Positions 22,143-35,100 of a stretch of DNA of 64,000 bases are shown here, in pieces (the first letter of the stretch is position 1; each line of letters begins with the position of its first letter). The position numbers and the translations under genes were made by a program. The stretch is from Scatophagus argus. Lineage: Eukaryota > Chordata > Actinopteri > Scatophagidae. The stretch lies in the NCBI RefSeq assembly GCF_020382885.2, contig NC_058499.1, forward strand, positions 5,937,872 to 6,001,871, given 5' to 3'. The notes under the pieces are model-generated. The model made no database searches and had not been told where the DNA came from. It saw only the letters and a program-made list of their open reading frames with translations.

Positions 22143-23123
22143 CTGATTTCATGTTGTTATCTCTATGAAGTTACACGTTGAATCAATACAGTGGCCACAC
22201 ACAATACTGCTTTTTCATCTACACATATACATAGATATTAGCATAAGTTATGTGCGGGGGGGAATATAATTGGAGCGGCTGAGCAGGGAGATGCTGAACC
22301 CCACTCCCCAGGGAATTCTGCCATCTCCTTTTCATTTACTTCCTTGAGTAAACAGGATAAAACAGCTGGATTTGCATGAGCTCACTCGCTATCTGGGCCT
22401 CGGGAGGATGAAAAACCGCAGCTAAGTAACAATACAACGGCTGGGATCGCGAGAGATGCACTGTAACACACCACTGGGGTTAATGTATGCAATTTCATCT
22501 GCACCTAATTTGAGCAGGAGAGCAATTATCTCGTGACAGCTTCCCTCTAGTTGTTGTTCATCACTGGCAGCCTCTGTGGCCTTTTTTTATTTTCCCCAGA
22601 GGACTGAACGAAACTCTGTGATTAAGTAAACACAATCACACTTGATCACTGCGGCAGAGTTGTCTCTTTTAAGTTCCTACTTGGCATAACAAACAAACAT
22701 GCGAGAGATTAATTTAGGGTTAATAGAGTCGTTAATCCCTGTTGTTGATGGTATCTGACAGGCTTTTGGAACATACGACAGCCTCCACGTGACCTCAGAT
22801 GAGAGATTTGTTGCTAAATAATTTCATTCTTTCTTACTGTGGTACCCACAGACTCCTGTGTGCAGCTGCTGCTGGCGTGCCTGTCGTGTCAGGGCTCCTT
22901 GCTGTTCCAGGGTCTGATGGAGGCCTGCTCCTCCTGCTTCCACACCCTCTGCATCTCCTGCTGCTACGCCTGCGCCCGCTGCTGTTCGGCCATCCAGGAG
23001 GCTCCCGTGGAGGAGCTCAACTGCCACACCCACTGCTGCTCGGTGCTGTTCGAGTCTTGCTGTGAGCCGACCGAGTGTCTCAAGTTTTGTGTGGAGTGCT
23101 GCGAGATCTGTCATCGCAGCTAG
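20270..23123 (+). CDS. mdfic: MyoD family inhibitor domain-containing protein (MDFIC-like), 3 exons, 189 residues
   Basis: Exons 20270-20330, 21503-21739 and 22852-23123. The last exon encodes the MDFI-family cysteine-rich domain: DSCVQLLLACLSC at its start, 21 cysteines in about 90 residues, and CLKFCVECCEICHRS at the end (family pattern CLEICMECCGIC). The middle exon has a CxxC pair (PTCPQC) and a Ser/Lys/Arg-rich stretch matching the family's basic linker. By family knowledge MDFIC binds Tat/LEF/HAND-type regulators and is an auxiliary subunit of Piezo channels through its palmitoylated C-terminus. Position downstream of a FOXP2-like gene on the same strand matches the mammalian FOXP2-MDFIC order. 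Intron 1 needs a GC donor (AAAG/GCAAGT), the only nearby choice that keeps phase. Exon 1 is the least certain part. The family member could also be mdfi. Confidence 0.8.
20600..20665 (+). repeat. LINE-type 3' tail fragment
   Basis: AATTTCCCTTCGGGGATAAA and the following TAAAGGAATTCTGATTTTG match the tail type at 11290-11310, but with a TCTGATT end. Confidence 0.5.
21776..21806 (+). repeat. (TA)n tract
   Basis: Alternating TATATATA immediately downstream of mdfic exon 2, with one G interruption. Confidence 0.8.
22230..22800. other. Possible conserved non-coding regulatory stretch before the last mdfic exon
   Basis: This intronic stretch lacks repeats and long frames. It contains homeobox- and octamer-like motifs: TTTGCATGAG, AGCAATTATCTCGTGAC and GATTAATTTAGGGTTAAT. 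The texture resembles vertebrate conserved elements, but conservation cannot be judged here. Confidence 0.25.
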
Positions 23124-23329
23124 GAGTCAGCCGGACCGCGAGACCCGAGGACTAGCTACATGTGACGAGACCGCAACAGCAGATATTAAAACCAGAGAGG
23201 GATTCGTTAGTGCAACAATGACATTTCTTGAGGCAAAACATCCTCTTACTGACCTGTGACTCTTAAAGTTTGCCAACAAGTTCAACAACTCCTTTTGATC
23301 AACATAAAAGGATCAGCTGCAACATTAAA

Positions 23330-23640
23330 AATCACATGCTTGACTGTTCTAGGTCCCCCTTGTGCTGCAAAAAACAGCTCTGACCTGTCAGGGGGCTGGA
23401 GCACAGAAACTCCAGGGGTATTTTGTGGTGACTGGCATTGGATCCTTTGGGTGGAACCTCATGGTGGGAGGCCCCGCCTGGTGGGAGGGTGGATTCGGCT
23501 TATTCTGAAGCATCCCATAGATTCTCGATCAGGTTGAGATCAGGGGAGTCTGCAGGCTGTTGTTGTGGTCCTTGAGACATATTCACTTCGCCTGTCAGTG
23601 GTTTTAACGTTGTTGCTGATCGGGGTATCTTCTAATTATT
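23330..23640 (-). repeat. Tc1-like transposase relic, copy 2 (inverted)
   Basis: On the minus strand it reads DSPDLNLIENLW, close to the PDLNPIENLWR signature of Tc1/mariner transposases. It begins GATCAGCAACAACGTTAAAA. It lies in the opposite orientation to the 19385-19800 copy, so the pair brackets mdfic. Confidence 0.65.
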
Positions 23641-23699
23641 CTTACACCAAATGCTGCTTTATGCAATGCAAGTGCTTCTTCAGTAAAGGGAATTTTACA

Positions 23700-24200
23700 T
23701 GATTTCATGAGCTAAAAGAACAGCTCGACATTTTTTTTAGCCAGAGGGTGATAGCTGAACGAAGCATAACACCCGAAAGAAGGGGGGAAACAGCGAGCCT
23801 AGCTCAACTATCATCATCCCTACATTACAGAAATTTTGTGAATTGATAACCCTAAGAAATAGTTTGACATTTTGGGAAATTCTCTCATTTCCTTTTTTGC
23901 CAGTTACATTTGAAGCTTGATTACAGTCAAGGGACTCTTAGCTTACCATAAAGACTGGAAAACAGCTGGATCTGTACAAAAGTGGGAAATCCACCTTCAC
24001 AGGTGGGTTTTATTTGCTGGACTATTTGTTGGCCTCAAAGATTATCTTCCTGCAGGCCATGAGATCTTGTGTTCTCCCTTTGTATTCCCAGACTTAATGC
24101 TAAGCTAAGCTAACCGCCTCCTGGCTGCAGCTCTGCAGGCTTCTTACTGCACAATTATGAGAGTGATGTTAGTCTTCTTATCTTAATGCAGGAAAGTAAA
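23700..24200. repeat. Unclassified fish dispersed repeat
   Basis: Contains CTTAGCTTACCATAAAGACTGGAAAACAGC and GCTAAGCTAAGCTAACC..CTGGCTGCAGC, phrases I associate with an abundant fish interspersed repeat. No coding capacity is visible. Confidence 0.45.
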
Positions 24201-27200
24201 TGAGCAGATTTCCAAAATGACAAAAATATTTCATTTAACACCTGAAAAGAAAAGAATAAAAAACATCTGTGCATTCTCAGCCAGAGGAAAGAGGAAAGAA
24301 CAGATAAATTATTTACCTACTGTTTGATTTTCTTTTTTGGAAAATAGATTCAAGGACCTTTAAATTATTAAAAGAAATTTGTGAAGGTCACTTGTTCTGT
24401 TTGTTAAATCCCTTTGGATAGCCTGGGTAAATAAAACTGAAGCCAGAGTGGGACTCATTAATGCCTCTGTGCTGTTGTTCTTGATGACATTGCTGCACAC
24501 AGACTTGCTGTACTGCGTTGTGTACAGGCTACAGTGCAATCAGGGCTCGGGGTTTAATATCACAGAAAAGTCTGTTATTTGTACATTAAGTTACATTTTA
24601 AATTTTGACCCGGTAAGACCCTGAACCAGAGGGGTCTGCCTCTTGGCTCAGTTTTGTACAGGTTCTCATGTTATCAGATTGCAGGTTTGACTTCTCCCTG
24701 CAAAGCTCTTTGCAGCTGAGGAACAGGGTGACAAAAAAACTTGTCAGCTCTCTCTTGAATTCTTTTTCATATTTGTCACATAAAGCCACTTAGAACATTA
24801 AAGGATGCTTATTCTCTCCAGAGCTTGGAAGATCGAAGCTGAATCCTTTAAAGTCGTCATGTGAGATGACAGCAGAGAGGCAGAGTAAACAGCCAAAAAT
24901 AAAACAAAGAGGCAATGAAGTCGAAGCTGTCAATCTGCGCTGGCGAGCCAAGAGCCTCATTTAAGTCATGTTAGCGCAAGTAAATCGAATTTAAGTATCT
25001 CTGTTGCCCGCAACACATTTGGATTCTGCCAGTGACAAGAAACAGCAGCGACGTCTAATTCAGAGCGTGGCGAGCGCGCACCAACAAATAAACACTCAGG
25101 TTTGTTCCACTTGTCCCCCTCAATTTGTTTAGCCTCTCCGCACAGCCGATGTCTACCTCCACAAATCACCGCCAGCTCACATTGTCAGGGGGAATTCAGA
25201 ACCCACGCATGTCGCAGCCACAGTAATGAATTGTTTTCAGGCGGATGTACAGTTCAGTCAACTTTATTTTGAAATCATCACTTAACTAAAGCCAAGTGAC
25301 AGTACCATCGCTTTCAATTTGACGGTGCTAAAAACAAAGATTGTAAAAACTAACAGCTTTTGGTATGATTAGATGCATGAAACAGAGAAAGGTACAGTAT
25401 TTTTTTTAATAGATTGATCATTTAAGTAATTTTTTGAGAAAAGTGCCAAATTTTTTTTTTTTTTTTTATAAATTTTGTAAATTTTCTAAACCTAAATCTT
25501 CACGGTAAATTGAATATTTCAGGTTTTGTGGAACACAACAGGCGATTTCATAACATCACATTGGGTTTCGACTAACTGCAGTGGGTATCTTTCTGACATG
25601 TTACAAACCAAACAGTTACAAATGCAGAAAATAATTTGCATACTAATCAATTATGTATTTTAAACTCTATACCTTTCTAGACAGATAGACAGACAGATAC
25701 TTTATTGATCCCGAGGGAAATTCAAGAAACTTAAGTGAGGTATCCGAACTTCATGAGGGTTGGACCCGTTTGTATATCAGTCCCCAGCTCCACTCTGTTT
25801 GCTTAGTAGTAATATAATTAAATTTGAATCATCTACTCAGATCTGACCCCCTTTGATTATCTGTTTGGGATCAACGACGGGCCTCATTAATTTAGTAATT
25901 AACCATTTATTCAAAAATATTTTATCTGTGCACTCCTGTATTCCTCCAGCAGCTAACAGCAATCACGTCCCCCTTTTGGTTTTCCATTTAGTTTTATTTA
26001 CAATTCCACAGGGAGTTCACTAACTTGTGTTTCCTACTCCTCTCTATTCCTGCTCTGCCAGTTTAATCATTTAAGATCATTTTACTAGTTATTACTAATT
26101 ACTTGAAGTTACCCAAGCAGATCAGACAGGAAACTGTCACATTTAACTCAAAAAAACACTCAGCAGTCCATCTCTCTTGAAACTTAATGAGTTTCAGTTC
26201 AACCTTTGGTTTGAATTAGAAAGAGACATTTAAGTGTCGAGTGTTCTGTGGAAAATCTAAGCGCTCTTGATCATTCATTCTTTCAAGTTCTGACAACCGA
26301 TTTTCATACAGTTACATGTAAGATAAAGAATTTCAACGCTACGTAAAGTTACACGGAGTTAGATACACGAGTACGTAAAGAGTCCTCTTCTCGTTGACTT
26401 GGCTTAAAAATGTTTGACGTGTCTTGCGTTATTTTGTGCTACGTTTTAATTTGGGCGAGCAGTCAAAGCTGCATTTGCTCATTCGTATCTCTGTAAAAAC
26501 ACTTACTAATAAAACGGCCCGTTTGGTTGACAACCTCATCACGCTGTCGCAGGCTCGAGGTTGAAAACCGACACCTTGTTTTTTTTTTACTTTACAGCTG
26601 TTGGACTGGCAGTCTGAGATAACAAGACCGGGCATCACAGATGGAGGATGACCCAGCGAGGAGAGGTTTGTTTTAAACCTGAGTTGCTTTTCAAAAACAG
26701 CCCTTTCAACACTTTTTTTAAATTCAGAATCTGTCTATTTGTATTGTCGCCTGCCTCCAAAGCTTTATGACAATGGTTGTAACCTCCTCAATCAAAACAA
26801 GGTTTACGTGTAGCGTATGAAGTGCCGTCTATTGAAAAAACGGGGAAATAATAACACTTAATAGTCAGTCTGTCAGATGTGCCCATCTTCTGTAAAGGAA
26901 ACAAAAATAAATGTAACCAGATTTGAATATCTAACATTTGTGGCTGACGCAGAGAGGACGGATCAAAGGGAAGAGAGACACACCAGAGGGGGGGGCAATC
27001 ATAAACACATTGTCTCATTTCAATAAGTGAGGGGAATGGTTTCTAAACCAACGCATACCATCAAGTTTCATGTGTTTGGGAGTGTGAGAGGAGGGGGTTG
27101 TAAAGTGGAGTACATCAAAACATAGCTAATGAGGGTTGGGTTAAAAATGGCTGTGCATGAAATATTGATGGCAAGATGCATTTTTGTCTTGAATAAAAGA

Positions 27201-28800
27201 TACCTGAAATAAGTTCTGTGCACAATAACTGCAGAACAAAGTGATTCAAGTGTAAGACGGGTCAGCACTAAATATACGGTAAACAAGAAATGCATCTGCA
27301 GCACAGTTAATTTCAACCTGCAGAAACTGAACGGAAGTGCTGCACTGTTCATCAACTGTTAACTAATCAGCTATTATAAATTCAGGTGTACACATTTTGT
27401 ATTACTGCTTACTATAATAAAAGACTTATGCCTTATAAAAAACATATTATTTTAGCAAATGTATCATTTAAGTAATAATTAAATCTGCAACATTTACGTC
27501 TCCTGACTTTGCTGTGATGAAACTTGGGGCAGGCAAAGATCAGTTTGAAAATAAAGAATATCGTGTCACGTTTTGGGAAAAGGCAAACCAGCTGCACCGC
27601 ACAAACTGGTTCTTATGTAGAGATTAGTTGTTTCTACTTCCACCCAGTAACTGCCAGCTCACAATACTAAAGTGCGTTTTGAGTGAGATCATATGAAATA
27701 TGTTCAACACATCCGACATGACACTTGAATGAAATGCTGTTAAAAATAACTTCAAGAGGAAAAAGATTAAAGATTTTTAAATGAATTTCTCTAAAAGAAG
27801 AACAACTTGGGCTGAATGACACAGCAACAGCAGCTGACACGTGTTTCTTCATGTGCACATACATAAATAACACAAAATCATGACTACAGTTACGTACAAG
27901 TGACCGATCGTTCACTTTTTTTTAGCAGGTAAAGCTTGAGATGCTGCAGTGAGTTTCTTGTTCCCACAGTTAGCTGCTTTTGATTAGACAGTTCTTCAAT
28001 CTATTTTTTAACTTGGAATTTACACACAAACTTAGCCACAGATTTACAAAAAGCCGGTACAACCCCGATCATCGTGTTGGCTCTTTTGGTTCTCATGTCC
28101 AGGCGTCAACGATGCACACAAGTTCAGGGGTTTTCTAGAATTTTATTAACAACTTTAGAGTCTTCTGTAATGTACAGGCGTCATAAATATTTTCCTTTAT
28201 AGAGGGTGTTTATAGTGTGTTACTTTCAAGGGCGATTTCAAAGTGGCCCTAAAAACAAGCCAACCGAAAAAATGAAATGATCTAAGTTGTACATATGTTG
28301 TCACCCTGTTTCAATAGCCAGACGGTATTCCGGCTCGTCTTGTTCAAGTATATCATATCAAAAAAAGAATAAATACAATAATCATAAACACAATATTCCA
28401 ATGAGTCTAACAAAGCAAAGACCAAGACGGACATTGCACCATTTGATGGCACGTACCAAAAGTAATATCTTGGCAAAATTATTAATGACGCATACTGTAC
28501 ATCGAATACTTTGCAACACCAATATTCACAAATAAATCCAAACCACGACGAGATATATATATGCTGTGCTAATAGGCCCAAAACAAATACAGACTGAACA
28601 GAATTAGAATTAGAAGGAACTAATACTTTCGAGGTTTCTCCAAATGCACCCCTCAATGATGCTGTATTTATATTTATATTCATATGACTCGTGCCCTTTG
28701 CTCCTGAGTGGTTAAGTGCAATGTGCATTAAGTTTGCTTTCTTTCATATAAGAAGGGAGAGTAAATATACACAAAGTTAGAATCTTGATGTTATATGACT
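24200..28800. other. Spacer between mdfic and ankrd26; no supported gene
   Basis: Scattered short frames only. One short AG/ATG..donor arrangement at 26590-26670 (MEDDPARR) is not supported further. A minus-strand LINE tail lies at 25675-25735. Confidence 0.35.
25675..25735 (-). repeat. LINE-type 3' tail, minus strand
   Basis: The reverse complement reads AATTTCCCTCGGGATCAATAAAGTATCTGTCTGTC, the same type as the 11290 element. Confidence 0.7.
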
Positions 28801-28816
28801 AAGTGGTGGTTTTGGC

Positions 28817-28822
28817 TTTATT
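28817..28822 (-). terminator. Poly(A) signal of ankrd26
   Basis: AATAAA on the minus strand, 66 bases after the ankrd26 stop (28888-28890). Confidence 0.6.
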
Positions 28823-28887
28823 GTTGGTCAGATTTACAGTATTTTGATGGCTGAAATACAACGTCTGACTTGGAACAGCCGCGATCT

Positions 28888-29179
28888 TCAGATCATGTTG
28901 TTCTTCTTTAGTACCTCTAAGTACTGCTGCGTCGCCCTGCTGACGGGGTCCAGCTCCACCCTCGAGGCAGAGCCCACCGGGGACATACGGGCTGAAGCAA
29001 CATCCAGCTCTGCTGTGGCTGAGGACCAGAAGAAGAGACAACAGGTGACATCACTGAGCAGCAGCCACCAGTCACACGCTGATACCATCTGATTAGACTT
29101 TATGTGTCCTGTTTCCGGGTTCAGTGAACTCACCGTGCATTAGTTCCTTTGATATGTTTCTATCCAGCTCACTCTGCAT
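28888..29179 (-). other. ankrd26: Last two coding exons of ankrd26
   Basis: Exon 29134-29179 reads MQSELDRNISKELMH; exon 28888-29018 ends YLEVLKKNNMI then TGA. Human ANKRD26 has the same order (YLTKMQQELEKNI ... YVQVLKKNYMI). They lie 2.2 kb beyond the exon whose read-through frame stops at 31380, so an ORF-only reading would miss the true C-terminus. Confidence 0.88.
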
Positions 29180-32100
29180 CTGGGATAAAAAGGGAAAGTT
29201 GTTTTTTAAATTGAGTTCTTAAGTTTTGGTGTGAAATATCATGAATTGAAAAGAACAAGTCCTTAAATATGAATTATTTTACATTTAAAACAAAAAAGAC
29301 ACAGGGATGGTAATTCGTCACCAAACACAATACTATGGTGAAAGACAACACATATTACTCACAAATACTTCAAAAATGAAAAAAAAAAATCACTGCAAGA
29401 AAATCAAGACTACAGCGTAAAACAAAGCAGGTCATGCCCAGCATGCAAGCTCTGCTTTTGTGTAGAGTTTCTGCAGGTTATCTGATGTTGCCTTTTAAAC
29501 CGATTAGTCAGTCAATGTGATCAACCGAAGTCAAATTTCTTCCCAAGTGATGCAAATGCTTTGTACGAGATGCATTTAAACTAACGATGAGTGCTTTTCT
29601 TTGTGAATGTCTGAATGAATCTGATATCACAAGCATAAACACATGAAACGCGTAAAGGGAAATGGTATTTCTCTGCAAAGTTTAATTGTTCTGGAATTGA
29701 AGCTGTCTTATGCATAACTGGATATGTCTGTACACACATACACATTACTTAACTATGCATGTGTAGTACATAGACAGGCACAGAGACATGGAAATGTCTG
29801 GATGGTATTTCATTTAATGTGTTTATCTGCACTTTGTAATGTTGGTTTTGTTTTAGTTAGTGTAAATGAACAAAAGTTTGAATAAACTGAAGCTTCTGTT
29901 AACATCACTTTAGCTTCGCTATTCTGATTTAAGTCTTTTAATGAAAAGAACAAATTTTTGTCAAATTAACATTTCTATTCACAGTCTTTATCATGGGTTT
30001 AAGGTGAGGCGTGTGGCCGGTGGAAACAACACACACGCCATGTTTCTGACCTGCTAAATGTGCTTCTGCTGCTTCAACATAATATGTCTGGAGTGTTGGC
30101 AGATTAGCTGTCATTTCCACGCAAGTGTGTGTGTGTGTGTGTGTGTGTGTAGAAAGACATTGTTACAATTGGACAATTTTCTTGTGTCAGACAACAAATA
30201 ATCACATTGCATTCTGACTGATTATTACTCAGATCCAGAAAGGCTCTTTTTCTGTTAGGTTATTTGACACATGCTTGTAATGAAGGGATGAATGGCTAAA
30301 TAAGCTTGAATTGAACTTGAATGAAACACGTACATGAGTGTGGGGCATAGTTAATACAGGTGGTGGTGTTTAACCTCACCGCTATAATCGGTTTTAGAAT
30401 AGACAAATTACAGTAAACAAGTGCAAATTAAGCCACATCATCTCAACTCTACCAGCCAACTTCAGAACGTGAGGAAAGTCAACTCAAAGCAGAGGAATAA
30501 GGACCAGAGTTTGAGATTTCAGCTGGTGTAGTTCATTCGGTAACAAACCACAAAATGCAAAACAGGCAGATTACTCTTACCTACAATTTGGACAACATAA
30601 ACTTTTTTTTCAACACGTTTGTTATCATGCCTCACCATTTGGAACATAAACACATTCAGAAAGCTCAGTGAACATCTAAATGTTTACTGTAATTGCTCTA
30701 CCCCACCCTCAAAAAACCTTTACATCCCACAACATCCACGGTCAGTTTTGTCACAGTGCAAACGCCTGCACATCGTGGTTTGTGTGTAAACAGAGCCAAC
30801 GATGCACACCAGGCCCACCAGCAGAGTGAAGGGAACAGCAGCCAATCAGACACTGAGCTGAACACATCTACACACCTGGTTACGGGTCTGGCTGAAGAGA
30901 AGAGAGGTGAGAGACAGACTTTTGAGCGAGAAGCTAAAAGAGTGAGAAATAGGAGAAGAGTTAAAAGTAAAGTCCCACTACCATGACGACAAGAGCTAGA
31001 GAAGAAGCAAAGGCAAAGGCAAAAAAAAATAAAATACCTGTGCAGGTGGAAGAAGAGAAAAAAAAACTGGGAGAAGAAATAACTTCAGTTTCAAAGGTCA
31101 CTGAATTGAAGAGGATTTAGAAAGGCATTCAAACAATATTTATAACTGCATCTCTTTTGAGTACATTTGTCCACAATCTGAAATGCTTGCTGCATAATGA
31201 AGGTATGGCAACACTCTAAACTGTGTGTAAAAAGCAACATCTTTGAACAAAACTCCACTAGTCACACAATAACAACACTGATAAACATGACACTATGGAA
31301 ACGAAAACGAACGGCCCAAAGTAAAAACACTTGTAGACATAAAGAATATTCCTGTAAACTCCATGAGCGAGAGTGTGTGTCAGTTACTGAGCGCACAGAC
31401 CTTGGCTAGGTAGTCCTCAACCCTGCTGTTCTGTCCCTCAGTCACAGGGCTGAGGAGGGAGAGTCCCAGGCCTAGGCTCCTGTTGAGGGGCCCCAGTGTG
31501 GCCCCATAGTGTGCTGGTGAACCCAAAGCGCCCACATCCAGTGAGGGCCCTCCAAGGCTACCGTTTCCGATGCTGCTGGTGATCAGAGACCTGCTGCGCT
31601 CGTTGAGCAATTTGGAATTGGCTTCAGCGAGCCGACTGTTGGCCCTGTGGGGAACACACAGGAAAAGATCAATCACTTATACAGTAAGTATCCCCTCTGG
31701 AGAACATCATTTTAAAAATAGGCACTAAGCTGTAAAGAAGCTGCTCTCACCTGTCCAGTTTGGCAGCAAGAGACTTGCGGAGACGCAGCTCCTCTGCGTA
31801 GAGCTGCCGGTATCGTTCCAGTTCTGTGCGTGTGGAGTCTCTTTGGTTGAGGCTGTCCTGCTGGGACGTGCGGGCCCGGCCCAGTTCCCCCTCCATCTCC
31901 CGGATCTTCTGCTCCAGCTGGGCACGCAGGTTGGCCTCATTGGCTGCTTTAATCTGATCCAATGCTTCTTGGGATGCTGCCTGGGACTGGGACACAAACA
32001 GACACAATCGTATGAAATTAAGGTTAGCGATGTTTTAACAGACATGAGCACAACTACCAAAGCAACCATGTAATTATATACAAACCAATTAATTTATTAT

Positions 32101-35100
32101 TCATTATATTATTTCTGTAATGTTTCTAGTGTGCTCTGACTATCAGTTTAAAAGGGTGATGAGTAATCAAAGTTTTCCTCAGTAATGTGTGTTCACCTGC
32201 AGGAAGAGGTTGACCTGCTCCAGTTTCTGCTGGATCTCCTGACGGGCCCTGTCCTCTGCATCACGGCGGTACTGCTCCACCTGGCTCTGCTCCAGCTGAG
32301 AGGCCTCCATTCGGCGTCTCAGCTCCAGCACCTCCTCCTCCAGCTGCCTCTTACTCCTCTCCAGCTGGTCACTACTGCGGCTCAAGCTCTTGAGAGACGC
32401 CAGCTGATCCTTGAGATCCCCGTTCACCTTCTCTAGCTGGCTGCGACGGGACGCTTCCTTCTCCAGCTGCATCTGCAGATCGTCCACCTGGAAACATGAG
32501 AAAGGTGGAGGAAATGTTGGAGTCCGAAGTATAATAGCTGCAGCGTAACCTGCACCTAAAGAACTCTGCTGTTAAAGACAAACTATCAAACTCCACTACT
32601 TGCAGTATAATATTTTGGAGGTTTCAAATAACAGAGTTGCATGAGACCTTATCTTTCATTCGTCCCAAAGCACCCTCGGCCTGGCTGTGTCTGCCAGGGT
32701 CCATCCGCAGACTGTTCATAGGCGAGCCAAATTCAGTCCCACCTGTGTCCTGATCCCGCAGTTTCTTCTTTGCAGTCTTTAATAAAGTACGGAACCTAAA
32801 ACACATATGTACAACTAGCATAAATAAATAAATACATTTTTCACAAACAAAATAAGAAGGTCTAGTGTATACCAGAAGACCAGGCAGATAAATCAGCAGC
32901 CGTTATTACTCACAATATGCAAAAGATTTTGACAACATGTATTGCAGTTATAACGCACACAAACAGTTAAGTCACAGTTAAGTGAGATGACCAAAAACAA
33001 ACAAACAAACAAACACAAGGATTACAGGGACTTCAATACATTAACAGGATTTGAGTTAAAAAAACAAAAATGAAAAATACACTCTTACTCCATATACACA
33101 TTGTTAAGCCACACTCACGAAAGCCAGGAAAGACTGCGCCCTACTGGATGCTACGTGAGTCTAAATCGTAGGAGGAAACACTGCCATGGGTGAGGATGGT
33201 GCAAGGAGGAGGCTAAGAGTCACCTGTACATTTCTTTTTGAAGCTCTGTGTTTCTCTTCATCTCTTGATCCAACCGGGTGTCTACAGCCTTCTTCTGCTC
33301 CGCTATTTTCTTGGCTTTTTTCTTTTCTATTTCCATCTGGAACACAGGCAACAGGACGATAACTTCTGAGACTCAAACCACGATACATTATCAGGTGGGA
33401 CAGCCACTTCGTGTACTGTTTACAACATTAGCGTGCACATGAACGCATCACTATGATCACCTGGGCACTCAGTTCTCCCTTTTCCTTTTCGAGCTCTGCC
33501 AGGCGCAGTCCTAACTTGGAACGGCTCTTCAGCTCCTCCTCCCACAAGGCCTGAGAGTCCTGGGCTGTGTGAGACAGCATGCTTTGCTTCTGCACCTAAG
33601 AAAGGGAAAGACAGAGGCAAAAATACAATATTATCATACACAAAAAAGCGAACTAAAAAACTAGAAATTGCCTGCTCACAGTGGTGAATTACATATACAA
33701 AAACTAACTAACAACCAGTTAAAAACCTACGACACCAACCTCCCTACTGAGCTGGTCTTCCAAAGTCATCTTGCTGCTTTGGAGGTTTGTAACCAAGTCC
33801 TCCAAATGACCTCTGACCTACAGAAATGAGAAAAGCATTCAAAAATAAACTGAAGGTGTTTCTCTTTAGGTTGCTGCTGGGTTTATTTTCATGTTTATTA
33901 TTTTAGACAGTTGAGAGGACACTTTAGACTAAAGGAACATGCAACATGCAGCTTCACACAAAAAGGAGCAAAAGACCCCACACACCAAGATTTGGCTTAA
34001 AGGGGAAAACACATTTGGTGTCACCAAGAAAAACCCAAAACCAACACTAAGCTATGATTTTCCCTGCATGTTTAGATTCTTGTGGGTGTAGCAGTTATGC
34101 AAAAAGCCAACAAAGCCCAAGTGCATTTCATTTCATAAACACATACAGTATCATTTTAGTTCATTTATATTATTTTTTTGAGAAAATGGAGGTAAATCAA
34201 CACAGAGCAACTAAGCCTACATCCAAAATACCAACCCCTCCTCCGGGTGAGCAGTCAGACAGCTGGAAAAAGATTGGATATCTTAAAATATAACAACTTC
34301 ACAATATTAAGTCAGCTATTTGATACCACAAAGATTTCTCACAACACTGAGATATTGTATTTCCCTTTTTTACTCACAAAAAGCAGGAATGGTGCCATCG
34401 AGGTCCTGTGTAAAATGTGCGTGTGCAGCTAATGAGATTCGGATTGCAGCACTCACCATGGCAGCTTCCTGAGCTCCTTTTTGAAGTGACTCAATTTTGT
34501 TGGATTGTTGCTTTGCAGCAGCTTCCAGCCTGGCATTCTCTATCTCCAACCTAATGTGACATTACAATGACGCTTTGCATCACAGATGTTCTTAATATAG
34601 TGTACGGTATATCAAAACAAAATGGAGTTGGATTATGGAGTTTTTTAGCTTTATTTTACATAATGAATTGCACAGTTTTTTTGTATGTGTTATCTTGTGA
34701 AATAAAATGACCCATCTTTCAGTCCCAAGTGGTTGTTTCTGTGTGTTTGTTTGTACATACCTTTGCACAGCTTCCTCTAGCTGTTTGATGGTAGTATCAG
34801 TGGTTGCTGAGGCAGACAGTGTCTGCTGAAGTTTCTGAACAGCAGTTGTCAGTTCCTTTTCCTTTTCATCCAGAACGTTCTTTATACTGTTAATACGTCT
34901 CTCAGCCTGAACATACTGGTCTTCGCTTTCCTCCAGCTATATAAGATGAGACAAAACACGCATATCATCAACAATCAGTTCTGCTCTATCTCCTAAAAAA
35001 TAGTGTGAATGAACCATCTAATTTCAGTGCAGTTTGCCTAAAAATCATTAACACAGTTAATGGCAGAGACGCGATGAGAAACTGCTGCCACAAGGTGGCA

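Noticed and set aside
24598..24789. Minus-strand frame with CDKYEKEFKREL
   Set aside because: Considered as an upstream exon of the antisense gene, but no canonical donor or acceptor at its edges.
26590..26670. Possible small plus-strand exon (MEDDPARR then donor GTTTGT)
   Set aside because: Acceptor and donor signals exist but no partner exon or homology could be found.
28282..28728. 148-residue minus-strand frame
   Set aside because: Lies beyond the ankrd26 poly(A) signal, low-complexity hydrophobic composition, no family match.
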